Shown: piece by piece, positions 36,996 to 46,397 of the stretch
Numbering within the stretch: position 1 is the first letter of the stretch
Layout: the number at the start of each line of letters is the position of its first letter
Source of the DNA: Nocardia abscessus
GTDB lineage: Bacteria > Actinomycetota > Actinomycetes > Mycobacteriales > Mycobacteriaceae
Length of the DNA: 64,000 nucleotides
Direction of reading: 5' to 3'
Assembly (NCBI RefSeq): GCF_015477775.1
Contig: NZ_JADLQO010000001.1
Span: forward strand, 992,001 to 1,056,000
Program-made: the position numbers and the translations under genes
Notes under the pieces: model-generated
Seen by the model: the letters and a program-made list of their open reading frames with translations, nothing else
Databases searched by the model: none
What the model was told of the DNA's origin: nothing

Positions 36996-37235
36996 GTCGT
37001 GTTCGGTTCGAACGCGCTAAGCCGGTGGTCCGAGGGCGGGTGCGGCGGCGGGGTACGGCGCGCGCCGCCGGTCCACGCCGCCGGAGGGGGTCGGCGTTCT
37101 ATTCTGTTCGGGTCGTGTGGTTCGGATTTGTCGAAAGTCGGTCACCATGCTGAGTCCCAGGTCGCTGTGCTCCCGCCACGATGTGGAGGGGAACGCGGTT
37201 ACACAGGCTCGCCCGCTGCCCTTAGAGTGGCCAGC

Positions 37236-38438
37236 ATGACTTACGACGTCGCGAGGGTTCGGGGCCTGATACCGTCCCTGGGCGACGGCTGGATCCACTT
37301 CGACCCGCAAGCGGGCATGCTGATTCCGGACGCGGTATCCCGCGCGGTGTCAACGGGTTTTCGAACCTCTTCCTTTTCGCATATCGGTCGTAACGGCGCC
37401 GCCGTGCGCAGCGCGGCGATTCTGGACGCGGCCCGCGAGGCGGTGGCCGACCTGGTCGGCGGTGACCCGGCGGGTGTCGTCCTCGGCCCCGACCGCGCGG
37501 TCCTGCTGGCCTGGCTCGCCGAATCGCTGAGCTCCCGCCTCGGCCTCGGCACCGGCATCGTGCTGTCCCGGCTGGACGACGAGGCCAACGTCGCGCCCTG
37601 GCTGCGCATCGCCAACCGCTACGGCGCGCACGTGCGCTGGGCCGAGGTGGAGATCGAGACCTGCGAGATGCCGTCCTGGCAGTTCGAGGAGCTGATCGGG
37701 CCCACCGCGCGCCTGGTCGCGCTCACCGCCGCCTCGCCCATCGTCGGCTCGGCGCCCGCGGTGCGGGTGGCCGCGGACCGGGTGCACGAGGTGGGCGGCC
37801 TCTTGGTGGCCGACGCGTTCGGCGCCGCGCCTTACGCCCTGATCGACATCGATGAACTGAACGCCGACGTCGTCGCGCTGAGCGCACCGGCATGGGGTGG
37901 TCCGCAGATCGGCGCGCTGGTCTTCCGTGACCCGGCGTTCCTGGACCGGATCCCGTCCATGTCGTTGAACCCCTATGCGAAGGGCGCCGAACGACTGGAG
38001 GTCGGCGGGCACCAGTACGCGCTGCTTGCGGGCCTGACCACCTCGATCGACTTCTTGGCCGGGCTGGACGAGCGGGCGCACGGCACCCGGCGTGAGCGCC
38101 TGGAGATGTCGATCACCTCGTTGCAGGACTACCACGACCAGCTGTTCGAGCACTTGATGAGCATGCTGGACTCGATCCCCAGCCTCACCGTGATCGGCCG
38201 CGCGTCCACCCGCATTCCCACGGTCAGCTTCACGCTCGCGGGGATGCAGGCGGAGAAGGTCGCGGCCAAGCTCGCCGACAACCGGATCGGCACGGTGAGC
38301 GGCGTGCACGGCGGCAGCAGGCTGCTGGACGCGCTGGGCGTCAACGACGAGGGCGGCGCGGTGACCATTGGCCTCGCGCCCTACACCACGAAGTTCGAGA
38401 TCGATCAACTCGGCAGGGCACTGCTGGCTCTGGAGTGA
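37236..38438 (+). CDS. Cysteine-desulfurase-like aminotransferase fold protein lacking the PLP lysine (Rv3778c-type)
   Basis: 400 residues. The fold-type I layout is clear (GDGWIHFDPQAGMLIPDAVS, VVLGPDRAVLLAWLAESL, LSRLDDEANVAPWLR). The site where cysteine desulfurases have SGHK carries SAPAWGGPQIGALVF instead, so the lysine that binds pyridoxal phosphate is replaced. The upstream Asp segment is LLVADAFGAAPY. The family is probably non-catalytic or has another chemistry. Strong synteny with Rv3778c. Confidence 0.85.
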   Translation: MTYDVARVRGLIPSLGDGWIHFDPQAGMLIPDAVSRAVSTGFRTSSFSHIGRNGAAVRSAAILDAAREAVADLVGGDPAGVVLGPDRAVLLAWLAESLSSRLGLGTGIVLSRLDDEANVAPWLRIANRYGAHVRWAEVEIETCEMPSWQFEELIGPTARLVALTAASPIVGSAPAVRVAADRVHEVGGLLVADAFGAAPYALIDIDELNADVVALSAPAWGGPQIGALVFRDPAFLDRIPSMSLNPYAKGAERLEVGGHQYALLAGLTTSIDFLAGLDERAHGTRRERLEMSITSLQDYHDQLFEHLMSMLDSIPSLTVIGRASTRIPTVSFTLAGMQAEKVAAKLADNRIGTVSGVHGGSRLLDALGVNDEGGAVTIGLAPYTTKFEIDQLGRALLALE

Positions 38439-38453
38439 GCGGCGCGGCCGGGC

Positions 38454-39458
38454 TCAGAGTTCCCGCACGCGCAGCACCACCTTGCCGAACACCTCGCCGG
38501 AGTCCAGCAGTCGATGCGCCTCGGCGGCCTCCTCGATCGGCAGTTCGGCGGCGATGATCGGCGCTACCGTGCCCTCGGCGAGCAACGGCCACAGTCGGCC
38601 GCGCACTTCGGCGACGATCTCGGCCTTGCTGCCTGCGCCGGTCGCGGGCCGCGCCCGCACGTTCGTGGCGTGGACCGTGCCCCACTTGCGCAGCAGGGCG
38701 CCCAGATGCAGCTCGGCGTTCACGCCACCCTGCATGCCGATCACCACGATGCGGCCGTGCTCGGCCAGCGCCTCGACGTTACGTCCCAGGTAGGCCGCGC
38801 CCATGTTGTCGAGGATCACGTCCGCGCCGGAGCTGCCCGCCCCCGATCGCTCGGCGCGCACGACGGCGACGAAGTCTTCCGCTTTGTAGTTGATCAGCAC
38901 GTCCGCCCCGAGCTCCGCGCAGCGCGCCAGCTTCTCGGCCGATCCGGCGGTCACCGCGACGCGCGCGCCGATGGCTTTGGCGACCTGGATGGCGTGTGTG
39001 CCGATCCCGCTGCCGCCGCCGTGGATCAACAGCAGCTGACCGGCCCGCAGATCGGCGGTCATCACCAGATTCGACCAGACGGTGGCCGCCACTTCGGGCA
39101 GCCCGGCCGCCGCGCCCAGGTCGAGGCCGTCCGGGACCGGAAGCACCTGGGTCGCGGGCACCGCGACCCGTTCGGCGTAACCTCCGCCGGACAGCAGCGC
39201 GCAGACCCGATCGCCGACCGCCCACTCCCGCACACCGTCGCCGAGTTCGGCGATGACTCCCGAGCATTCGAGGCCCAGGAGCGGGCTGGCTCCTTGCGGG
39301 GGCGGGTAATGGCCCTGGCGCTGCAACAGATCGGCGCGGTTGACGCCCGCCGCGGCCACCTCGATCAGTACTTCGCCGTGTCCGGGCTTCGGATCCGGCG
39401 CCTCGGCCAAGGACATGACCTCGGGTCCGCCGAAACCGTTCAGATCTATCGCACGCAC
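38454..39458 (-). CDS. NAD(P)H:quinone oxidoreductase, zinc-free MDR family
   Basis: 334 residues from GTG 39458. Motifs: AAGVNRADLLQRQGHYPPP, LGLECSGVIAELGDGVREW, the nucleotide-binding LLIHGGGSGIGTHAIQVAK and the C-terminal EAHRLLDSGEVFGKVVL. It belongs to the QOR/PIG3-like branch, with no zinc-binding cysteines, and reduces quinones using NADPH. Its start is 129 bp from the divergent oxidase gene. Confidence 0.9.
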   Translation of the reverse strand: MRAIDLNGFGGPEVMSLAEAPDPKPGHGEVLIEVAAAGVNRADLLQRQGHYPPPQGASPLLGLECSGVIAELGDGVREWAVGDRVCALLSGGGYAERVAVPATQVLPVPDGLDLGAAAGLPEVAATVWSNLVMTADLRAGQLLLIHGGGSGIGTHAIQVAKAIGARVAVTAGSAEKLARCAELGADVLINYKAEDFVAVVRAERSGAGSSGADVILDNMGAAYLGRNVEALAEHGRIVVIGMQGGVNAELHLGALLRKWGTVHATNVRARPATGAGSKAEIVAEVRGRLWPLLAEGTVAPIIAAELPIEEAAEAHRLLDSGEVFGKVVLRVREL

Positions 39459-39587
39459 TGTGCCATAGTGCTCCGCCGGGACGGACGGCTGCGCGCGGCC
39501 CCCTCGAGTCGCTCTCGGTGCCGGAGGTGCGCTGAGCCCAATCTGGCAAGCTGCCTGCGGTGACCGGCGGCACGGACTACCGTTCCG

Positions 39588-40769
39588 GTGGTGAGCGGCG
39601 GCTTCATCGATTTTCAGAACGAGATCTACCTGGGCGGCCTGGGTGGCGTGCGACCCGAATTGCCCATGACCACCGCGGGTTTGGAGTCGCTGGCGCGGGA
39701 GCGGCTGGATCCGGCCGCCTTCGCCTATGTCGCGGGGAGCGCGTCCGCGGAGCGCACCGCCGCCGCCAACCGGTCCGCGTTCGAGCGCTACCGCCTCCTG
39801 CCGCGCATGCTGCGCGGCTCCACCGGGCCCGGCGCTCGCGATCTGTCGGTTGAGGTACTCGGCACGAAGCTGGCCGCTCCGGTGCTCACCGCGCCGATCG
39901 GCGTCCTCGAACTGCTGCACGAGGGCGGCGAGGTGATCGTGGCAGAGGTGACCAAGGAATTGGGCATCGGCACGGTGCTGTCCACCGCGGCCTCCTCGAC
40001 CATCGAAGACGTCGGCGCGGCGGCCGGTGCGTGGTGGTACCAGCTGTATTGGCCCGCGGACGACGAACTGGCCTGCTCCTTCGTCCGGCGCGCCGAGCGG
40101 GCCGGGGCTTCGGCGATCGTGGTCACCGTCGACACCCCGAGCCTCGGGTGGCGGCCGCGCGATCTCGAGCAGGCGCACCTGCCGTTCCTGCACGGCAAGG
40201 GCCTCGCCAACTACCTGTCCGATGCGGTGTTCCTGGCCAAGCTGCCCGCGGCGCCGGAGGAGAGCGACGATGCGATGCGCACGGCCATCCTCACCTGGGT
40301 CGGACTGTTCGGCAACCACACGCTGCGGCCCGCCGACCTGGCGCGTCTGCGCGAATGGACCGATCTGCCGATAGCGGTGAAAGGCGTCCTGCATCCCGAC
40401 GACGCGCGCCAGGTGGTGGATGCCGGCGCCGACGCGGTGGTGGTGAGCAATCACGGCGGCCGCCAGGTGGACGGCTCCATCGCGGCGCTGGACGCGCTAC
40501 CCGCGGTGGTGGCCACCATCGGCGACCGCGCCGACGTGCTGTTCGACTCCGGTGTGCGCACCGGTTCGGACGTGCTCGTCGCGCTGGCCTTGGGCGCGAA
40601 GGCGGTGCTCTACGGGCGGCCGTGGGCCTACGGCCTCGGTCTCGCGGGCGCTGCGGGAGCCAGGCACGCGCTGCGGGCGCTGCTCGCCGATTTCGACTCC
40701 GCGCTGGGCCTGTCCGGGTGCTCGAACCCGGCCGCGGTGAGTCGGGCACTCTTGTCCACGGTGCGCTGA
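39588..40769 (+). CDS. FMN-dependent alpha-hydroxy-acid oxidizing enzyme (lactate 2-monooxygenase-like)
   Basis: 393 residues from GTG 39588. The TIM barrel has the catalytic His/Arg motif SNHGGRQVDGS, the FMN phosphate site VLFDSGVRTGSDVLVALALG and the N-terminal FAYVAGSASAERT. Length and the motif TPIGVLELLHEGGE suggest a lactate 2-monooxygenase, which turns L-lactate into acetate and CO2, rather than lactate dehydrogenase. Substrate assignment is by family only. Confidence 0.86.
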   Translation: MVSGGFIDFQNEIYLGGLGGVRPELPMTTAGLESLARERLDPAAFAYVAGSASAERTAAANRSAFERYRLLPRMLRGSTGPGARDLSVEVLGTKLAAPVLTAPIGVLELLHEGGEVIVAEVTKELGIGTVLSTAASSTIEDVGAAAGAWWYQLYWPADDELACSFVRRAERAGASAIVVTVDTPSLGWRPRDLEQAHLPFLHGKGLANYLSDAVFLAKLPAAPEESDDAMRTAILTWVGLFGNHTLRPADLARLREWTDLPIAVKGVLHPDDARQVVDAGADAVVVSNHGGRQVDGSIAALDALPAVVATIGDRADVLFDSGVRTGSDVLVALALGAKAVLYGRPWAYGLGLAGAAGARHALRALLADFDSALGLSGCSNPAAVSRALLSTVR

Positions 40770-40810
40770 CCTGCGAGACCTGCCCATTTCCGCAGTTCGC
40801 CGCGCATAGA

Positions 40811-41311
40811 ATGACCATCGTGCATCCCGAACCGAGCGGTCGCGTCGTGGCCGAGCCCCGCTGGCTCACCCCGGCACAGCAGCGCGCCTGGCGCGCCTAC
40901 ATGGACGGCCACCAGCGCCTGATGACGGCCCTGAATCGTCAACTACAGCGCGACAGCGACCTGACCGTCGCCGAATACCGGATCCTGGTCCTGCTCTCCG
41001 AGGCTCCCGACCACTCGTTGCGGATGAGCGAGCTGGCCGACGGCGTGCTGTCCTCGCGCAGCAAGCTGACCCATCAGATCCGGCGGCTGGAGGCCCAGCA
41101 GATGGTCCGGCGCAACACCTGCCTGGAGGACGGCCGCGGCGTGCTCGCCGAACTCACCGAGGAGGGCATGCGCCGCCTGGAAGCCGCGGCCCCCGGCCAC
41201 GTCGAAGCCGTCCGCCGTCACTTCATCGATCTGCTGGCCCCGGCCCAGCTCGAGGTGATCGGCGAAGTCTTCGGGCGCGTCGACGAGGAAATCGGCAAGC
41301 ACTCCGGCTGA
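40811..41311 (+). CDS. MarR-family regulator
   Basis: 166 residues. Winged-helix parts: LTVAEYRILVLLSEAPDHSL, MSELADGVLSSRSKLTHQIR, LEAQQMVRRNTCLEDGRGVL. It follows the oxidase gene on the same strand and precedes tRNA-Ser. It may respond to a phenolic compound. ATG 40811 is chosen; a GTG nine bases later is possible. Confidence 0.88.
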   Translation: MTIVHPEPSGRVVAEPRWLTPAQQRAWRAYMDGHQRLMTALNRQLQRDSDLTVAEYRILVLLSEAPDHSLRMSELADGVLSSRSKLTHQIRRLEAQQMVRRNTCLEDGRGVLAELTEEGMRRLEAAAPGHVEAVRRHFIDLLAPAQLEVIGEVFGRVDEEIGKHSG

Positions 41312-41335
41312 GGCGTCCGCTACGATCAGGTCCCT

Positions 41336-41420
41336 GGAGACGTGGCAGAGCGGCCGAATGCACTCGCCTTGAAAGCGAGCGTCGCGAGAGCGACCGGGGG
41401 TTCAAATCCCTCCGTCTCCG
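41336..41420 (+). tRNA. tRNA-Ser (UGA anticodon)
   Basis: Acceptor arms GGAGACG and CGTCTCC with discriminator G; anticodon loop CTTGAAA in CTCGC...GCGAG gives TGA. It has a long variable arm, as expected for serine tRNAs, and T-loop GTTCAAATC. CCA is not encoded. Confidence 0.95.
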
Positions 41421-41432
41421 CTTCCCCGCCGG

Positions 41433-42584
41433 TCACAGTGCCGCGTCCGCGCCGAAGTCCCTTCGGACGAAGTTGGGCCGGATGTCCAGGTCGGGCGGGT
41501 CGTAGTAGCGGTGGAAGGTGGGGGTCAGCCCGGAGGAAATGGGCGGGTTGATCCAGGACCAGTCGGTGGGGCAGGCCCGGCCGGCGGCCTCCTCGCGCTT
41601 GACGTGATCGCAGAACTGCTTGGCCACGGTGTGGTGGTCGACGATGTACACGCCCGCCTTCCGGAAGCTGTGCAGCACCGCGCGGTTCAGCTCGACCAGG
41701 GCTCGATCCCGCCACAGGCTGCGCTCGGATCTGGTGTCCAGGCACATCATCTCGGCGATCAGCGGCAGCATGTTGTAGCGGTTCGCGTCGCTGAGGTTGC
41801 GCGCACCGATCTCCGCCCCGAGGTACCAGCCGTTGAACGGCGCGAACGGGTACGTCATGCCGCCGATCTCGAGGTTCATGTTGGACACCGCGGGCAGCGC
41901 GTGCCAGCGCAGGCCCAGTCCGGCGAACCACTCGAACTCGGGGTGCTCGAGTTCCACCTCGCGCGCCAGCTCGGGTGGAATGTCGAACCAGCGCATCGGC
42001 TCGTCGGGCGTGCTGATCAACAGCGGAAGGATGTCGAAAGGCGTTCCTGCGCCGCGCCACCCGAGCTCGGTCGCGAATTCGGTGAGCTCGATATTGGCGG
42101 CGTCGCCGGTGACCGTGCCGTCCCCGTTGCGATAGCCCGCGTAGCGGATGATCTGCGGGCTGACGATGCGGAACTCGCGCCCGTCCGGCTGCCGCGGCGG
42201 GCCGACGGTGATCATCGACTGGATGGCGCCGCCGTTGGTGGCCATGTGCAGGTGCTGCCAGCAGACCTCGGCCAGATCGCGGGCCGAGCGCACACGCCGG
42301 GCGTCGAGCAATTTCAGGGAGCGCCAATGTTTCCGACCCACGCATCGGGCGTGATTACGCCAGGCGAGTTTGGCTCCGATCAGGATCTCCTCGGCGGTCT
42401 GCAGATACGCGCCGGTCTGTTCGAGCTGTTCCAGCGCGCCGCGCCTGCGGTGGGCGTTCAGGTGCGCCAGTTCGGGCAGCCGGAAGAATTCGTCGCACTC
42501 GCGCATCCGGCGTTGCAGATCGGACAGGAAAGGCTTCGTATCCGATTCGTTCTCGATCGAGGCGACTGGTGACACTGGATTCAC
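41433..42584 (-). CDS. nos: Bacterial nitric oxide synthase oxygenase
   Basis: 383 residues, oxygenase domain only. Bacterial NOS makes NO and citrulline from arginine with reductase support from other proteins. The heme-ligand cysteine is Cys81 in KLAWRNHARCVGRKHW. The arginine-binding segment NGWYLGAEIGARNLSD includes the key Glu. Further conserved parts are NSITLRxx-like TDWSWINPPISSGLTPTFHR and the pterin-site end. GTG 42584 is used; GTG-start NOS genes are common. It is divergent from the Ni/Co transporter. Confidence 0.92.
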   Translation of the reverse strand: MNPVSPVASIENESDTKPFLSDLQRRMRECDEFFRLPELAHLNAHRRRGALEQLEQTGAYLQTAEEILIGAKLAWRNHARCVGRKHWRSLKLLDARRVRSARDLAEVCWQHLHMATNGGAIQSMITVGPPRQPDGREFRIVSPQIIRYAGYRNGDGTVTGDAANIELTEFATELGWRGAGTPFDILPLLISTPDEPMRWFDIPPELAREVELEHPEFEWFAGLGLRWHALPAVSNMNLEIGGMTYPFAPFNGWYLGAEIGARNLSDANRYNMLPLIAEMMCLDTRSERSLWRDRALVELNRAVLHSFRKAGVYIVDHHTVAKQFCDHVKREEAAGRACPTDWSWINPPISSGLTPTFHRYYDPPDLDIRPNFVRRDFGADAAL

Positions 42585-43015
42585 GGTTTTCTCCGGTCGG
42601 GCATAGGTGCTGCGATGAAACAGGAGAGTCGAGCAGAGAATTCGCGCGCGAGGGTAGCGGGCACCGGCTGTCCCGGGGTGGCCCGCGCAGGCGCGCCGGG
42701 CAGATGCCAGGAAATAGCCTCCGCCCGATTATTATCCGATCGCCGAACGGGCTGTCGCGACTGCGAACCGAGCGGCCGGTCCGCTCGGCGTGCCGAAGCA
42801 CAGCGCGGTGACCTCGGCGCCAGTGCGGTGGATACGCGATCATGCCCGTCCTAGTTCGATACCCCGGAAAGGACCGACGCTCAGCGTACGGCGGGTGTGC
42901 TGACGGTGTGCCATCATTTGCTGGATTTGCTGGATCGCCCGAAGAGTCGGAGCGGAATCGGCGCTGTCGAGTATCGTTGACCCGATCTGCTTTTCGAGGG
43001 TTGAGGGGTTCGCTC
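42585..43015. other. Divergent intergenic region of nos and the NiCoT gene
   Basis: A 430-bp gap, long for this genome. The plus strand holds GGCTGTCCCG at ~42667-42676 and GCCAGGAAATAGCC further on, order and spacing that loosely recall the cobalamin riboswitch core, but the CACTGT element is missing. An in-frame ATG at 42842 leads into the NiCoT frame, but its protein looks unlike NiCoT. Confidence 0.35.
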
Positions 43016-44065
43016 GTGCGCAGTGTCATCGGTATGTCGGTCGCCGTCGTCGCGCTTCATATCCTCGGCTGGGGCACGCTCCTGCTGTTCGTTGCGCCGG
43101 GGCACTACGTGATCGAGGGCTCCGTCTTCGGAGTCGGTCTCGGCGTGACGGCGTACACGCTCGGCATGCGGCACGCGTTCGACGCCGACCATATCGCCGC
43201 GATCGACAACACCACGCGGAAGCTGGTGGCGGAGAACGGGAAGCAGAAGGTCCAAACCGTCGGTTTCTGGTTCGCGCTCGGCCACTCCACCGTGGTGTTC
43301 GTGCTCGTGGCGTTGCTCGCGTTCGGCGTGCGGGCGCTGGCGTCCAACCTGGAGGACGAGGATTCGGCCCTGCAACGCTGGACGGGCCTGTGGGGCACCA
43401 GCGTGTCGGGCACGTTCCTGATCCTGATCGGCCTGCTGAATCTGGTGTCGCTGGTGGGCATCTGGCGGGTGTTCCGGCAGATGCGCCGGGGCGAGTACGA
43501 CGAGGCGCAGCTGGAGCGGCAGCTGGACAGGCGGGGCCTGCTCAACCGGGTGCTGCGGCCGGTGATCGGCCTGGTGCGCAAGCCCAGGCACATGTATCCG
43601 GTGGGCGTGCTGTTCGGGCTCGGTTTCGACACCGTCACCGAGGTCGGGCTGCTGGTGATCGCGGGCGGCGCGGCGGCCACCGGGCTGCCCTGGTACTCGA
43701 TCCTGGTTCTGCCCGTGCTCTTCTCGGCGGGCATGGCGCTGTTCGACTCGCTCGACGGCTCGTTCATGAGCTTCGCGTACGACTGGGCCTTCGCCGAGCC
43801 GGTGCGCAAGATCTACTACAACCTGGTGATCACCGGGCTGTCGGTCGCGGTGGCGCTACTGATCGGCGGGCAGGAGATCGTCTCGATCTTCGCCGAGAAG
43901 CTCCGAGTCGAATCGGGCATCGTGGCCTGGATCGGGAATCTCGATCTGGGTGATCTCGGCTACATCATCGTCGGGCTGTTCGTGCTCACCTGGGCGGTCG
44001 CCATCGCGGTATGGCGTTTCGCCGGAGTGGAACGGCGCTGGCAGGACGGTCTGGCCCCACGGTGA
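43016..44065 (+). CDS. Nickel/cobalt permease (NiCoT family)
   Basis: 349 residues from GTG 43016; TTG 42977 is an alternative that would give a slightly longer, more basic N-terminus as in mycobacterial NicT. The signature RHAFDADHIAAIDNTTR in helix 2 is diagnostic, followed by LGHSTVVF and, in the second half, GFDTVTEVGLL. Eight helices are predicted. It imports Ni2+ or Co2+; the choice cannot be read from sequence, and no urease or cobalamin genes are in the window. Confidence 0.9.
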   Translation: MRSVIGMSVAVVALHILGWGTLLLFVAPGHYVIEGSVFGVGLGVTAYTLGMRHAFDADHIAAIDNTTRKLVAENGKQKVQTVGFWFALGHSTVVFVLVALLAFGVRALASNLEDEDSALQRWTGLWGTSVSGTFLILIGLLNLVSLVGIWRVFRQMRRGEYDEAQLERQLDRRGLLNRVLRPVIGLVRKPRHMYPVGVLFGLGFDTVTEVGLLVIAGGAAATGLPWYSILVLPVLFSAGMALFDSLDGSFMSFAYDWAFAEPVRKIYYNLVITGLSVAVALLIGGQEIVSIFAEKLRVESGIVAWIGNLDLGDLGYIIVGLFVLTWAVAIAVWRFAGVERRWQDGLAPR

Positions 44066-44136
44066 GCGCCGCGTACCGACCCGGACACGGCAATGGCCTG
44101 CTACCCACCCTCGGGGGCTCTGGCAGGATGGGTCGC

Positions 44137-45210
44137 ATGCTGTCTCGGCGGGGCGTGCGGCGTTGGGTCTCCAGCGCTTTGATAAGCGCCGCACTTGTCT
44201 CCGGTGCGGTGGGGCTCGGCGCTCCACAGGTCACGGCCGCGCCCGGCAATACTCCGCCGGTGAACACCGGGTCCTCGGACGGTCCCGGCCCGGCCGAGCC
44301 GACCAGTAAGCAACCCTCGACCCCACGGATCGAGCGCGTGGAACCGATCAACGATCGGTGGCTGCGGGTCTTCGTCGCCTCGCCCGCGATGAGCCGTGTG
44401 GTGGAGGTGCAGGTACTGCTGCCGCGCGACCAGTCGCGCCCGCGTCCGACCGTGTACATGCTCGACGGACGCAGCGCCAGCCCCGACAGCAACAACTGGA
44501 CCGAACTCGGGCACGCCGACCGCTTCTACGCGGACAAGGACGTCAACGTGGTGCTCACCGTCGGCGGTCCGGCCAGCTTCTACACCGACTGGCAGCACCC
44601 CGACCCGGTGCTCGGCACCAACAAGTGGGAGACGTTCCTGGCCAAGGAACTGCCCCCGCTGATCGACGCGAAGTTCGACGGCAACGGCACCAACGCGGTC
44701 ATGGGCGTCTCGATGGGCGCGGAGGCCGCGATGATGCTCGCGTTCCGTCAGCCGACCCTCTACCAGGCGATCGCGGCGCACAGCGGCTGCTTCTCGATGG
44801 GCACCGACATCGGCCAGGCGCAGGCGCGGGCCGTCGTGGCCACCTACATGGGCGAGCCGGACAACATGTTCGGCAAGCAGGACGATCCGGCCTGGCTGGC
44901 GCACGACGTCACCCTGCACGCGGACGCGTTGCGGGGCAAGACGATCTATCTGTCGGTCGGCAGCGGCCTGCCCGGCGTGCACGACGTGCCGGGAACCCCG
45001 AACGTCGACCTCCCCAGCGCCATCACCTTCGGCGGCCCGCTGGAGGCCGCTACCAATGCCTGCACCCGGCGGCTCACCGACCGGCTGCGGTCCCTCGGCA
45101 TCCCGGTCACCGCGCACTTCCGGGCCACCGGCACGCACTCCTGGCCGTACTGGGAGGACGAACTGGCCCTCTCCTGGCCCACCATCGCGCCCGCGATCGG
45201 CGTCCGCTAA
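44137..45210 (+). CDS. Secreted antigen-85-like esterase (mycolyltransferase family)
   Basis: 357 residues. A signal peptide (MLSRRGVRRWVSSALISAAL...) precedes a Pro/Ser linker. The alpha/beta fold has the nucleophile motif GVSMGAEAAMML and the His motif GTHSWPYWEDEL, both characteristic of the antigen-85/MPT51 fold. It may transfer mycolates to trehalose or arabinogalactan, or act as a fibronectin-binding esterase. ATG 44137 is preferred over the ATG nine bases earlier. It converges with the aminotransferase gene, sharing four bases. Confidence 0.87.
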   Translation: MLSRRGVRRWVSSALISAALVSGAVGLGAPQVTAAPGNTPPVNTGSSDGPGPAEPTSKQPSTPRIERVEPINDRWLRVFVASPAMSRVVEVQVLLPRDQSRPRPTVYMLDGRSASPDSNNWTELGHADRFYADKDVNVVLTVGGPASFYTDWQHPDPVLGTNKWETFLAKELPPLIDAKFDGNGTNAVMGVSMGAEAAMMLAFRQPTLYQAIAAHSGCFSMGTDIGQAQARAVVATYMGEPDNMFGKQDDPAWLAHDVTLHADALRGKTIYLSVGSGLPGVHDVPGTPNVDLPSAITFGGPLEAATNACTRRLTDRLRSLGIPVTAHFRATGTHSWPYWEDELALSWPTIAPAIGVR

Positions 45211-46280
45211 CCGAGGAACCGCGCGAGCACCTCGGGCTCTCTGGCGAAGCTCAGGAACAGATCGTTCTCGTGTGGGTCGCCGATGGTGACGCGCACCCCG
45301 TCGGCCCCGTACGGACGCACCAGCACGCCGGCGGCCGCGCTCGCCTCGCCGAACTCCGCGCTGCGCGCGCCCAGCGGCAGCCAGACGAAGTTCGCCTCGC
45401 TCGGCGGCACCGCGTACCCGGCGTCCACCAGCGCGTCGCGCACCCGTTCGCGTTCGGTGACCAGAACGTCGGTGCGATCCAGCAATTCGTGCCGTGCCTC
45501 CAGCGACGCGATCGCCGCCGCCTGCGCGAGCCGGTTGACGCTGAACGGGATGTGCACCTTCAGCAGCGCCATGATCACGGCCGGGTCGCCCACCGCGTAG
45601 CCCACCCGCAGTCCGGCCAGGCCGTATGCCTTGGAGAAGGTACGCAGCACAACCACATTGGGCCTGGCGCGGCGGATCTCGACGCCGTCGGGGTGGTCGG
45701 CCAGCCGCACGTATTCGTAGTACGCCTCGTCCAGCACCACCAGCACGTGCGACGGCACCGCGTCCAGGAACCGGACCAGCTCGGCCTTGCCGACGGCGGT
45801 GCCGGTGGGGTTGTTCGGATTGCAAACGAAGATCAACTTGGTCCGCTCGGTGACAGCGGCGGCCAACGCGTCCAGATCGTGGACCTGGCCCGCCGTGAGC
45901 GGTACCTGCACGGCGGTGGCGTTGCCCACCTTGGTGACGATCGGATACGCCTCGAACGAGCGCCAAGCGAACAGCACCTCGTCGGACGGGGACGCGCAGG
46001 TGATCTGCACCAGCTCCTGGCACAGCGCGACGCTGCCGCAACCGACCGCGACATTCTCGAAGCCGACCCCGAGGAACTCGGCCAGCGCCGCGCGCAGCTC
46101 GGTGACCTGGTTGTCCGGATACCGGTGCGCCAGCTCGGCCGCCTCGGCGATGGCCTTGGCCGCGGCGGGCAGCGGAGGAACGGTCGTCTCGTTACTGGCC
46201 AGCTTGACCGCGCCTGGATTGCTGCGGCCGGGGGTGTACGCCGGGATCGATTCGAGGTCCGGCCGGATCTGCGCTGTCAC
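45207..46280 (-). CDS. hisC2: Aromatic/histidinol-phosphate aminotransferase (HisC2-type)
   Basis: 357 residues, fold-type I PLP enzyme. It has the substrate loop VKLASNETTVPPLP, LIFVCNPNNPTGTAVG, the Asp motif VVLDEAYYEYV and the PLP lysine in LRTFSKAYGLAGLRVGY. Its place beside this esterase and cell-wall genes matches Rv3772 (hisC2), which acts mainly on aromatic amino acids. Whether it works on histidinol phosphate or phenylalanine is not determined. Confidence 0.88.
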   Translation of the reverse strand: MTAQIRPDLESIPAYTPGRSNPGAVKLASNETTVPPLPAAAKAIAEAAELAHRYPDNQVTELRAALAEFLGVGFENVAVGCGSVALCQELVQITCASPSDEVLFAWRSFEAYPIVTKVGNATAVQVPLTAGQVHDLDALAAAVTERTKLIFVCNPNNPTGTAVGKAELVRFLDAVPSHVLVVLDEAYYEYVRLADHPDGVEIRRARPNVVVLRTFSKAYGLAGLRVGYAVGDPAVIMALLKVHIPFSVNRLAQAAAIASLEARHELLDRTDVLVTERERVRDALVDAGYAVPPSEANFVWLPLGARSAEFGEASAAAGVLVRPYGADGVRVTIGDPHENDLFLSFAREPEVLARFLG

Positions 46281-46397
46281 ACTCCAACCCTAATCCGCGC
46301 CGTGGTAGGCCCGATCGGCGTACCGGAAATTATCTGGGCTATAGGCCCTCACGTGCAATTTCTACCGAAGATCAGCAACTCGCCCTACGCTGGTTTC

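Noticed and set aside
42842..43015. Extended N-terminus of the NiCoT protein from ATG 42842
   Set aside because: The first ~45 codons are unlike NiCoT proteins and cross a probable regulatory region; GTG 43016 or TTG 42977 fit better.
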